A stretch of 13,656 bases of DNA from Alcaligenaceae bacterium. Its GTDB lineage: Bacteria > Pseudomonadota > Gammaproteobacteria > Burkholderiales > Burkholderiaceae_B. The notes under the pieces were generated by a model. That model had not been told where the DNA came from and made no database searches. It was given only the letters and a program-made list of their open reading frames with translations. Made by a program: the position numbers and the translations under genes. Of this stretch, positions 7,158 through 13,047 are shown piece by piece (position 1 is the first letter of the stretch; the number at the start of each line of letters is the position of its first letter). The stretch is from assembly GCA_012512545.1 (NCBI GenBank), contig JAAZDZ010000512.1, forward strand, positions 1 to 13,656, given 5' to 3'.

Positions 7158-7663
7158 CAAGCGGCCTTTTGCATGGATGAAGTATTCGATGAATCGCTTG
7201 CAACCTGGTCGATATGGCAGGGGCAAACCTGCGGGCACTTCTGGGCTTCGAGCGTTGGGCTGTACAGCGCTTCGCCGAAGAGTTCCTGCCACAGAGACTC
7301 TGACTTCGACTGTACGTCAAACCATTGCTGACGGTTTTCTTCACCCAGCATGCCAAAATAAGGGAAGTGGTGTAGATATTCGCCGAACAGCTCGTTGCAA
7401 TCTTTCATGTACGCACGGGTATCCAGAATGTGCATGTGCCAGATCTCGTCGATGTCCCCGTTGGGGACGAGTTGTGCTCCGCCAAGCGCTTTGGTTACCG
7501 CCATGTAACGCTTATAGTTTTGTACGGCTGTTTCCGCCCGGTTCAAATCCCATTGACCGCTCTTTACCTCAAGAAGCTTCTCGATGGCAAGTTCAAAATT
7601 CCATGCATTGGTGGTTTCGATCGCCCGGTCAAAAATTGCTTGCTCAAATTTCACCGCCTTCAT
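7157..7663 (-). CDS. DUF1399/GRDP-like small protein, candidate modification substrate
   Basis: The 168-residue product has the motif DIDEIWHMHILDTRAYMKDC (70-89) and then HHFPYFG (98-104). These conserved His/Trp/Cys positions are what I know from DUF1399 'glycine-rich domain-containing protein' homologues, though the glycine-rich part itself is missing. After about residue 138 the character changes to a short polar tail with KCPQVCPCH (142-150: C143, C147, C149), then a Ser/Asp/Asn-rich end. The tail looks like a possible core peptide and the folded N-terminal domain like a long leader; that is inference. The start is set by a strong GGAG five bases before ATG 7663. An in-frame start at 7726 lacks such a site. 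It is the first gene of the operon and the only one with a clear ribosome binding site. No signal peptide or membrane helix. Confidence 0.75.
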   Translation of the reverse strand: MKAVKFEQAIFDRAIETTNAWNFELAIEKLLEVKSGQWDLNRAETAVQNYKRYMAVTKALGGAQLVPNGDIDEIWHMHILDTRAYMKDCNELFGEYLHHFPYFGMLGEENRQQWFDVQSKSESLWQELFGEALYSPTLEAQKCPQVCPCHIDQVASDSSNTSSMQKAA

Positions 7664-7668
7664 TTTTT

Positions 7669-7674
7669 CTCCGG
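7669..7674 (-). promoter_or_regulatory. Ribosome binding site of the first operon gene
   Basis: On the minus strand the sequence reads CCGGAG, five A residues, then ATG at 7663. This is a strong Shine-Dalgarno at good spacing and decides the start of the GRDP-like gene against the longer in-frame option at 7726. Confidence 0.7.
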
Positions 7675-7761
7675 TTAGATATTGGGTTCCAGCACAAAGC
7701 CGGTTGGTGCTTACATACTGACACAAGGAAGACTCAGAATTTTAGCGTAAACGCAAACGAT

Positions 7762-7774
7762 CCACAATTTGTGG
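7762..7774. promoter_or_regulatory. 13-bp perfect palindrome upstream of the operon, followed by a T-run
   Basis: CCACAATTTGTGG is a perfect odd-centred palindrome about 100 bp before the operon's start codon, in the expected promoter region. On the plus strand it is followed by six T (7775-7780), so it could be a small intrinsic terminator for plus-strand transcription or a repressor operator. I could not pick a convincing -35/-10 pair between it and the gene. Confidence 0.3.
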
Positions 7775-7833
7775 TTTTTTCCTACTAATTGAATCATACA
7801 CGGGCTTTGTGGCCACCACGCGCCATCCAAGTA

Positions 7834-7861
7834 GACTAGTTTACTGTTTGATTAATTAGTC
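7834..7861. repeat. Imperfect AT-rich inverted repeat between operon and IS5-type element
   Basis: Arms GACTAGTTTA (7834-7843) and TTAATTAGTC (7852-7861) pair at 8 of 10 positions around an 8-base loop. The element sits in the roughly 310-bp noncoding gap between the divergent operon start (7663) and the transposase start (7975). Apart from this, the palindrome at 7762 and the 28-bp repeat at 7935, I see nothing in that gap. It may be an operator or mark the junction of inserted DNA. Confidence 0.25.
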
Positions 7862-7934
7862 GACCCTGAGCAATCCCCGTAGCCCGCATAAACATTGGCT
7901 TTCAGGGCTATTTCGGATGGTAATAACTCCCGGT

Positions 7935-7962
7935 TTGTTATTCAATAGAGGCTGTTTTCTGG
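7935..7962 (+). repeat. 28-bp direct repeat, left copy
   Basis: This stretch, running from TTGTTATTCAATAGAG to TTTTCTGG and ending 12 bases before the transposase ATG, matches 9536-9563 at 25 of 28 positions in the same orientation. It lies in the 5' leader of the IS5-type element and so probably belongs to that element's left end. GGGAG just after it (7961-7965) is the transposase ribosome binding site. Confidence 0.75.
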
Positions 7963-7974
7963 GAGTTTTTCACG

Positions 7975-9483
7975 ATGTTCGCCTGCCCCGCCACTGACGA
8001 TTTCTTCCGTGCCCGCATCGACCAGATGATCGATCTGCGCCACCCGTTGACGGTGCTGGCCTCACGCATGCCCTGGCAAGAGATCGAAGCCGCAGTGGCG
8101 CACCTGTTTGTACGCAAGGCCCACGCGGGGGTGGCCATGGCTGATCTGGATTTGTTTGGCGAGAAGCCCCAGCGCAAGACGCCGGCCAGCGAGGCCGGGC
8201 GCCCGCGTGTACCGCTACGGGTGATGGTTTCGCCGCTGTACCTGAAGCACGCCTTCAACGAATCCGACGAAGGCGTCGTGGCGCGATGGGCGGACACGCC
8301 GCGCTGGCAGTTCTTCTCGGGGCAGAGCTACTACGAGGATCGCCCGCCCTGCGACGCCACCACCCTGGTGAAGTTCCGCCAACTGCTGGGCGACGAAGGC
8401 GTGGAGGAACTGCTGGCGCAGACGATCAACGCGGCGGTGGAACTGAAGCTCATCAAGCCTCAGGAATTGAATCAGGTGATCGTAGACAGCACAGTGCAGG
8501 AGAAGGCCATCGCCCACCCCACGGACAGTCGGCTTCTGTAGACGGCGCGCATCAAATTGGTGGAAGCGGCCAAGGACGTAGGAATCGCATTGAAGCAGAC
8601 CTTCGCCAAGGAAGGTGCGCAATTGGGCCGCCAGGCCGGGCGCTATGCCCATGCCCGCCAATTCAAACGCATGCGCCGGTGCATCAAGCGTCAAAGGACA
8701 ATTGTCGGACGGTTGGTGCGCGAGATTGACCGCAAGGCTAGCGCGATCAGCCCGATCGTACGCGGGGCGCTGGATGAAGCCTTGAGCAAGGCCCAGCGCA
8801 TCGTGGCCCAGAGCGCCCAGCGTAAGGCGGTGAATGGCCAGCCCAAACTGTACGCTTGGCACGCTCCGGAGGTGGACTGCATCAGCAAGGGCAAGGCACG
8901 CCAGCCCTACGAGTTCGGGGTGAAGGTGGGCATTGCCAGCACCTTCACGGGCAACCTGATCGTTGGCGCGCGGGCGTTTCACGGTAATCCTTATGACGGG
9001 CACACGCTGAACGCTCAGATTGAGCAGGCCGCCATTCTGATGCAGGACTGCGCTGGCAAACCGGGCACGGTGTTTGTGGATCTGGGCTACCGGGGCGTGG
9101 ACGCAGATAACCCGGGGGTGCGCATCGTACACCGGGGCAAGCCCAAGCGGCTGACGGCGCAGGAAAGAAAGCAGCTCAAGCGGCGCCAGGCCATTGAGCC
9201 CATCATCGGGCACCTGAAGGCTGATCACCGGATGGGGCGCTGTCACCTCAAAGGTGAAACCGGCGACCGGCTGCACGCGGTGCTGTGCGCGGCGGGCTAC
9301 AACATCAAATGGCTGCTGCGCATGATTGCCAAGAAGGGGGTGCCCTTCCTGTGGGCGCTTTTTTTGCGCCTGCGAAAAGGGGCTGCCCCAGGGCTGTCGT
9401 GGCCGGTATTTGCCGCGTGGGTACTCGGCTGTCGGTCAAACCGCCGTTACAGTGCTGCGTCGGCGCCGCTCTTGGCTGCGTGA
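7975..9483 (+). pseudogene. IS5-family transposase gene interrupted by an in-frame amber codon
   Basis: The reading frame gives a 502-codon transposase of the IS5/IS4-type DDE superfamily. The N-terminal region is DLRHPLTVLASRMPWQEIEA. Catalytic residues are D171 (VDSTVQ), D369 (VFVDLGYRG) and E408 (IEPIIGHLKADHR, with the helper pattern that follows E in these enzymes). Codon 189 is TAG (8539-8541), directly after HPTDSRLL. The frame continues in phase as TARIKLVEAAKD, where family members usually have a sense codon such as Glu, so a single G-to-T change from GAG would explain it. No frameshift is needed. Without suppression the product stops after 188 residues and lacks two of the three acidic residues. 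A Shine-Dalgarno GGGAG precedes the ATG at 7975. The true terminal inverted repeats could not be assigned. Confidence 0.88.
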
Positions 9484-9535
9484 GGCGGGGCCACGGGCGG
9501 TGGTTTCCGGTGGAAATGAATAAATCAGAAACGAC

Positions 9536-9563
9536 TTGTTATCCAATAGAGACGGTTTTCTGG
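9536..9563 (+). repeat. 28-bp direct repeat, right copy
   Basis: It matches 7935-7962 at 25 of 28 positions in direct orientation, 1601 bp downstream and 52 bp past the transposase stop. Weaker similarity (a TTTC-GG-TGG-AAT pattern) extends upstream of both copies. It abuts the miniature IS66 element at 9563. The best reading is the left end of a second, related IS5-type copy in tandem, cut off by the IS66 derivative. Confidence 0.7.
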
Positions 9564-9606
9564 TAAGCGCTCGCTGAGCGGCGTTCTTGCCAGCGCGAGC
9601 GCTTAC
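9563..9606. repeat. 44-bp hairpin at the tip of the miniature IS66 element
   Basis: GTAAGCGCTCGC (9563-9574) and GCGAGCGCTTAC (9595-9606) are perfect 12-bp inverted arms with a 20-base loop, so the IS66-type tip sequence occurs twice head-to-head. This suggests a nested deletion or fold-back event at the element end. It lies in the sequence that replaces the rest of tnpA. Confidence 0.75.
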
Positions 9607-9757
9607 TGCGCGCCAGACTGGCCTTGCTGATGCCCTCGCGAGTACAGAACGCCGCAGCGCTGAGTCCACTGGCGGAAAATCGCTGAACAAGCGCACGCCA
9701 CTCCTCACGGCTGCGATGCCGCCCTTTACGCTTCGATCCCTCGTCCATTGCTTGCAT
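9563..9757 (-). pseudogene. IS66-family TnpA, N-terminal fragment
   Basis: About 43 residues match the IS66 TnpA start: HRSREEWRALVQRFSASG, then LSAAAFCTREGISKAS. The expected FYxWR that follows is replaced by LARSKRSRWQ, which is encoded by the inverted-repeat sequence of the element end, so homology stops near 9610. An ATG at 9748 has better spacing from the GTGAGG ribosome-binding-like sequence than the ATG at 9757. It is a different TnpA subtype from the copy at 703-1059, so the two IS66 traces come from different elements. Confidence 0.75.
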
Positions 9758-9912
9758 ACCTCACCTGGTTAAACATGGTGGGTAGTGTCGCGCGAGGCAG
9801 CCGAAAGAAAAAGAACGCCGCTCAGTGAGCGGTTTACTGTTGTTCCAATACGGCACAGATCAAAAATATTGAAATCCAGCGCCGGAACGCATGCGGGCAA
9901 GTTGCAGAAAAC

Positions 9913-10812
9913 TTATCGCCAGATTGGTAATTTTTCCCAGTGCGCTGGAAAACCCATATCAGCTACAGGCATTTTGTGCTGGTCAAGCAGGGTTAGCAGC
10001 CTGTCGCGCCAACTGTGGTTGGGTGAAACGACATCCATACAGTGCAGAATAATTACGAAAGCGTTATACAGCTTTCGAGAGCCTGGTTGAAACTGCATTT
10101 TCAAGGATGCTGGTTTGGCTCGCGGCAGTAATGGGGTAATGGTGAACTCCCGGTTCCACAAACGTCCGTGATGGGCGGCTATATTTCTCACCAATGCCAA
10201 GTGATGAAGCCATGACCCCAACACTTTTTGATCCAACCCATAAATTGACGCAATCGCCCGGCGAGTTGGCATAGGCTTCAAATTTCCATACCAGCGCGAT
10301 AACAACCCCAAGGACATTACCTCACAAACTGCCCAAACGGGAGGAAGCGTTTCAGAATACGTCGCTCTCAAATGCCGAATGAAAACCTCATCCGAACGCT
10401 GGACTTCCTGGGTTAATTTAAGAGAGTCAGAATGCCATCGAGCGGGATTCGCTGCCAGCGAAATATCAAGATGGGCATGTGGCCCATGTTGATGGGCCAG
10501 GTGATAAGCCCATTGGCTGCGAACAGATACTTCTATGCGTTCAATGGCATCCAAAGCCAACAAGCGTAAACTGCGGTCGAAAATATAGAGATTCAGCGCA
10601 TCCTCGAATCGGGTGCCTGGATGAAACTGATGGGGATTGTGGCTTATCTCGAAGGGCAGCCAATAGGCACTTAGGCGATAATAGTTCAGATGCTGAAGGT
10701 AGAACTTGGCTGACTCTTCATCATCGACACGCGTACCACGCTGCCGGAGGATGGCTACCTGTTGATCGTAGGTCGTCGAGGGCTTTGTGAATGGGGATGT
10801 CGGCGTCGTCAT
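9913..10812 (-). CDS. Abi_2 (AbiD/AbiF-like) abortive infection protein with HEPN-type motif
   Basis: The 299-residue protein fits Abi_2: [19 protein letters not shown] near the N-terminus, [18 protein letters not shown] (38-55), then [17 protein letters not shown] (69-85), and the late conserved [14 protein letters not shown] (207-220), where R209-N210 and H214 fit the RNxxxH signature of HEPN ribonucleases. Lactococcal AbiD/AbiF members stop phage growth by abortive infection; the mechanism for this protein is not known. It starts at ATG 10812 with only a weak ribosome binding site. The frame stays open upstream into noncoding DNA without homology. It stands alone between IS debris and the integrase side, a usual place for defence cargo. 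No partner antitoxin is seen next to it. Confidence 0.88.
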   Translation of the reverse strand: MTTPTSPFTKPSTTYDQQVAILRQRGTRVDDEESAKFYLQHLNYYRLSAYWLPFEISHNPHQFHPGTRFEDALNLYIFDRSLRLLALDAIERIEVSVRSQWAYHLAHQHGPHAHLDISLAANPARWHSDSLKLTQEVQRSDEVFIRHLRATYSETLPPVWAVCEVMSLGLLSRWYGNLKPMPTRRAIASIYGLDQKVLGSWLHHLALVRNIAAHHGRLWNREFTITPLLPRAKPASLKMQFQPGSRKLYNAFVIILHCMDVVSPNHSWRDRLLTLLDQHKMPVADMGFPAHWEKLPIWR

Positions 10813-10935
10813 GGCAGGCTCATGTCGTGATGCGGCCTGTCGGCTAGCGATATACTGGCCCAGAAATGAGTAACCCGCCGGTTTGAGGATACGCTTGCGC
10901 GCATAGCCTTGGCGGGTCTTGTTAACACAATTATA

Positions 10936-10946
10936 CCGAACTTCGG
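10936..10946. repeat. Palindrome CCGAACTTCGG in an AT-rich frame
   Basis: CCGAA-C-TTCGG is flanked by TTATA on the left and CGTTATTA on the right, giving an imperfect 25-bp dyad of the general shape used by tyrosine recombinases (two inverted arms around a short spacer). No recombinase partner is proven. It is 123 bp upstream of the Abi_2 start, so an operator for that gene is the alternative. Confidence 0.25.
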
Positions 10947-11050
10947 CGTTATTAGATATACAGGGGGCCGAGAGCTAAAAATGATGGCTTTTGGCACCTT
11001 CAAGGAGTAAGCCCCTGATCAGCATCCTACCCAGCGTAAGCGCAGAACTA

Positions 11051-11134
11051 TTGGTAGGCACCTTGCGCCTGTCACAACGGATGCTTTCTTGCAAGCACGG
11101 CGGAAGCCGTCATGACGCTACCTACGCCTACCAA
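11051..11134. repeat. 84-bp inverted-repeat element with internal GGAA-capped hairpin
   Basis: Outer arms TTGGTAGGC (11051-11059) and GCCTACCAA (11126-11134) are perfect 9-bp inverted repeats. Between them, ACGGC-GGAA-GCCGT (11097-11110) forms a 5-bp stem capped by a GNRA tetraloop, and a TTGCAA-centred palindrome lies near 11091. The shape recalls folded recombination sites or a small structured RNA, but the core bases do not fit the integron attC consensus (RYYYAAC/GTTRRRY). Confidence 0.4.
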
Positions 11135-11242
11135 CGTCCAAGACACACCAACGAAGTATTGTTGTAGTTATGCGACAATCCATTTCAGGCGCTGCGGGGC
11201 AGAAAAGTTGTTCCACTGAAGGCCATGGAGAGCCAGGAAATT

Positions 11243-11336
11243 TGTGTATATTGCTGTGTATATAATCGCCGGTGTTGATAATTTTTATTGTTATAAATCA
11301 ATCACTTACCCTATCAATGTCCGTTGGTGTTGATAA
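11243..11336. repeat. AT-rich zone with two pairs of short direct repeats
   Basis: TGTGTATAT occurs at 11243-11251 and 11255-11263 (12-bp period). GGTGTTGATAA occurs at 11271-11281 and 11326-11336 (55-bp period) around an AT-rich core. Paired short direct repeats near an integrase gene resemble integrase arm-type or iteron sites. This is only a pattern match. Confidence 0.35.
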
Positions 11337-11370
11337 CAGACATGGATTACTCCTTGTGAGGGAAAGGCAT

Positions 11371-11421
11371 CGGCAAGTTACTGCCGGTTAACCAGGAAAG
11401 CCCTTTTGGGTGGAATCCTGG
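11371..11421. repeat. Two adjacent hairpins
   Basis: CGGCA-N6-TGCCG (11371-11386) is followed by CCAGGA-N18-TCCTGG (11392-11421), whose loop contains a further CCC-TTTT-GGG stem. No T-run follows on either strand, so they are not simple terminators. They could be part of a structured transcript or attachment region downstream of the integrase gene. Confidence 0.35.
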
Positions 11422-11600
11422 CCCTTCACCGGGGTGTTGGGCAGGCCCTGTATTTCCTGTACATGCTGGTTTACGGCAAGGGTTCTGAGAGGTTTAGGGT
11501 TTGCTGCAAAAAATTTCTGTGTTGTTACAAATCGGACTGCAGGCCCTGCTTCTCTTGGTTGATTGGGTTAACGGCGGGTGTGCGGGGATGTTTAGGGGCC

Positions 11601-12833
11601 TCACTGTTCCCGTTCTATCACCCCGAGGAAGGCCATTCTGTTTGTGGATAAAGGGCCGAATTGTCGGGTGACCTCTGCCATGCTGTGACCCTGGGAAAAC
11701 AATTCCCAGATATCGGCCCAGTCCTGCATCAGCACCCGCCGGGAACTGATGTACTTGGTGTGGTCATACGGAGCGCGAGAGGAATCGTTGCGCTTCATGT
11801 GGGCAAGCTGAAGATCAACCCGGTTGTCGGGGTACCCTAGCAAACTGAGCAGTGTCGTTGCGGTTGAACGGAACCCGTGGGCTGAAAACACCCCTCGGAA
11901 GCCAAGGGCGCAGAGGGCATTGTTCAGCGTTGTCGGCCCTATGGGTTCATCAGGTCGCCGCGCATTTGGTAGTAGCAGCCGCCCGCTGCCTGTCACTTGG
12001 TGCAGCTGCTTCAAGAGATCCACCACCTGGCGGGACAGCGGAACCATGTGTGGGCAGCGCATCTTCATATTTTCAGCGGGAATCAGCCACATCGCCGCAT
12101 CCAGATTGAACTGATCCCAGGTGGCTCGCCTGAGTTCGATGGTGCGCACAAATGTCAGCGACAGCAGGCGCAAAGCCATCTTGGTCAGATAATGGCCGTT
12201 CCAGTTCTCGATGTTGCTCATAAGTGCCGGAATCTCGCCCCAGGGAAGCGGCGGATGATGCCGGACCAACGGTTTCTTGATCAAACGCTTCAGCATGGCA
12301 GCCGGATTGTGCTCGCACACGCCTTGCTGCGCCGCGTAATTGAAAACCTGGCTGATCCACTGCCGCACCGCCATGGCAAGCACTGCACCGCGCTCCGAAA
12401 TATCGAGAATCAGTGGGTGGATGCTCGACACTGTGATGGCAGCGACAGGCAGCATCCCAAGCACAGGGAACACATCATTTTCCATATAGGAAGTCACCTG
12501 CTTGCGATAACCACCGCTCCACGTCGTATTGGACTTCATCCAGTTCCGTGCACACGACTCGAAGGTGTTGTCATTCCGATCAAGCTGCAGGCTGACCTTG
12601 AGTTTCCGGTCAACCAAAGGGTGAATACCCTGGCGCACCAAACCATACGCCCGATCACGCTCCCGCCGGGCCTCTTCCAGACTGATGGCAGGATACCTGC
12701 CAATCGAGTAGGTTCTTTCAGACTTGCCAATGCGGTAGCGATAACGCCAAGACCGCGAACCCGCCGGCGTTACGTAGTCGGCCCTTACATGGACGTCTCC
12801 TGGAAAACAAGTTTTTAGCGTGTGAACGTTCAA
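11601..12833 (-). CDS. P4-type tyrosine recombinase (integrase)
   Basis: This is a 410-residue site-specific recombinase. The N-terminal part (about 20-80) follows the DUF4102 arm-binding pattern: VTPAGSRSWRYRYRIG, SIGRYPAISLEEARRERD, VRQGIHP. The catalytic domain shows R230 (TFVRTIELRRATW), H319 and R322 (HGFRST), H345 (LAH) and nucleophile Y356 (APYDH), followed by RRVLMQDWADIW. Such enzymes insert and excise genomic islands, often at tRNA genes, though none is visible here. The start is odd: the only usable codon near the N-terminus is TTG at 12833. The frame is open upstream to about 12965 without any ATG, and the usual first roughly 20 residues of the family (the LTDxxIRxLKP type) are not recognisable. 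The 5' end may be altered by recombination. All catalytic residues are present. Confidence 0.85.
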   Translation of the reverse strand: MNVHTLKTCFPGDVHVRADYVTPAGSRSWRYRYRIGKSERTYSIGRYPAISLEEARRERDRAYGLVRQGIHPLVDRKLKVSLQLDRNDNTFESCARNWMKSNTTWSGGYRKQVTSYMENDVFPVLGMLPVAAITVSSIHPLILDISERGAVLAMAVRQWISQVFNYAAQQGVCEHNPAAMLKRLIKKPLVRHHPPLPWGEIPALMSNIENWNGHYLTKMALRLLSLTFVRTIELRRATWDQFNLDAAMWLIPAENMKMRCPHMVPLSRQVVDLLKQLHQVTGSGRLLLPNARRPDEPIGPTTLNNALCALGFRGVFSAHGFRSTATTLLSLLGYPDNRVDLQLAHMKRNDSSRAPYDHTKYISSRRVLMQDWADIWELFSQGHSMAEVTRQFGPLSTNRMAFLGVIEREQ

Positions 12834-13047
12834 AGAGGTTGCAGCCTTACATTCGGCCTGTTGATGCAGGCGTTTAACCTGCTGGCCCTGATGGCATTCG
12901 CGGATAAGGTTCCCCCCTGAAAATCGAGCTTGTTTACGCTCTGGACGACTATCGGATTTTCCTTACCCAGGTCTGACCTGTTTTCCCATCACGTTGCTTC
13001 TTGCTTGCTCTCCTTTGAAAACTCGGTATTTACGCTATCAGTTTTTA
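12834..13047. other. Noncoding gap between integrase and IS110 fragment
   Basis: About 214 bp with no recognisable gene. On the minus strand the integrase frame continues open through it to roughly 12965 without an ATG, GTG or homologous sequence. It contains a small hairpin, GCAGG-N7-CCTGC (about 12866-12882). It must include the 3' terminal region of the IS110-type element and the integrase promoter, but neither could be pinned down. Confidence 0.4.

Larger units (their letters stand above)
1536..7663 (-). other. Four-gene operon: GRDP-like protein, 2OG oxygenase, radical SAM/SPASM enzyme, UvrA-like ATPase
   Basis: Four genes run in one direction with every junction overlapping: TGATG (1 base) at 7157, ATGA (4 bases) at 6348-6351, and 26 bases at 5074-5099. 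The only strong Shine-Dalgarno sequence is in front of the first gene (GGAG, 5 bases from its ATG). This argues for one transcript started upstream of 7663 and coupled translation. The block is visibly more AT-rich than the neighbouring IS genes and is bounded by IS sequences on both sides, as expected for cargo acquired as a unit. A modification pathway acting on the first product is inferred, not shown. Confidence 0.75.
9563..9837 (-). mobile_element. Miniature IS66-family derivative (275 bp) bounded by IS66-type inverted repeats
   Basis: The left edge begins GTAAGCGCTCGCTGAGCGGC and the reverse complement of the right edge begins GTAAACCGCTCACTGAGCGG. Both then continue GTTCTT, matching at about 24 of 27 positions with one gap, and both start with the GTAA typical of IS66. 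Inside is only the beginning of a tnpA gene reading leftward, so tnpB, tnpC and most of tnpA have been deleted. That makes it a non-autonomous, MITE-like element needing TnpA/B/C in trans. Flanking octamers (GTTTTCTG left, TGTTGTTC right) do not match, so no target-site duplication is visible and the insertion may be old or rearranged. Confidence 0.7.
10813..11600. other. 788-bp noncoding stretch between Abi_2 gene and integrase, rich in repeats
   Basis: I find no convincing gene here on either strand; the small open frames lack ribosome sites and family resemblance. It holds an inverted pair ACCCGCC/GGCGGGT (10873-10879, 10911-10917), a palindromic CCGAACTTCGG (10936-10946), a folded element (11051-11134), an AT-rich direct-repeat zone (11243-11336), two hairpins (11371-11421), and a direct repeat of GCAGGCCCTG (11441-11450, 11539-11548). 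Lying directly 3' of the integrase gene, it is a plausible attachment or recombination region, but no core site or tRNA fragment is recognisable. Confidence 0.5.

Noticed and set aside
7054..7788. 244-residue plus-strand open frame opposite the GRDP-like gene and the oxygenase N-terminus
   Set aside because: It is antisense to two genes with recognisable motifs and coupled overlaps, and has no family features of its own.
8215..9276. Long minus-strand open frame (353 residues) opposite the IS5-type transposase gene
   Set aside because: It is antisense to a well-supported transposase reading with catalytic motifs, has no family resemblance, and its composition is what a GC-rich complement produces.
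10809..11003. Small minus-strand frame and an in-frame upstream extension of the Abi_2 gene
   Set aside because: Neither has a plausible start signal. The extension to the Abi_2 frame shows no similarity to the family, which begins near [11 protein letters not shown].
11051..11134. Integron attC site
   Set aside because: The arms are inverted and the element is folded, but the end bases do not match the RYYYAAC/GTTRRRY core sites and no integron integrase or cassette is present.
11406..11651. 81-residue plus-strand open frame with several Cys and hydrophobic residues
   Set aside because: It has no ribosome binding site, no recognisable family, and overlaps hairpins and the 3' end of the integrase gene.
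11997..12818. 273-residue plus-strand open frame inside the integrase gene
   Set aside because: It is the antisense shadow of the integrase, whose catalytic residues are all present on the other strand.
10813..13047. tRNA gene or tRNA fragment as integrase target
   Set aside because: No T-loop-like GGTTCRANTCC or cloverleaf was found on either strand near the integrase.
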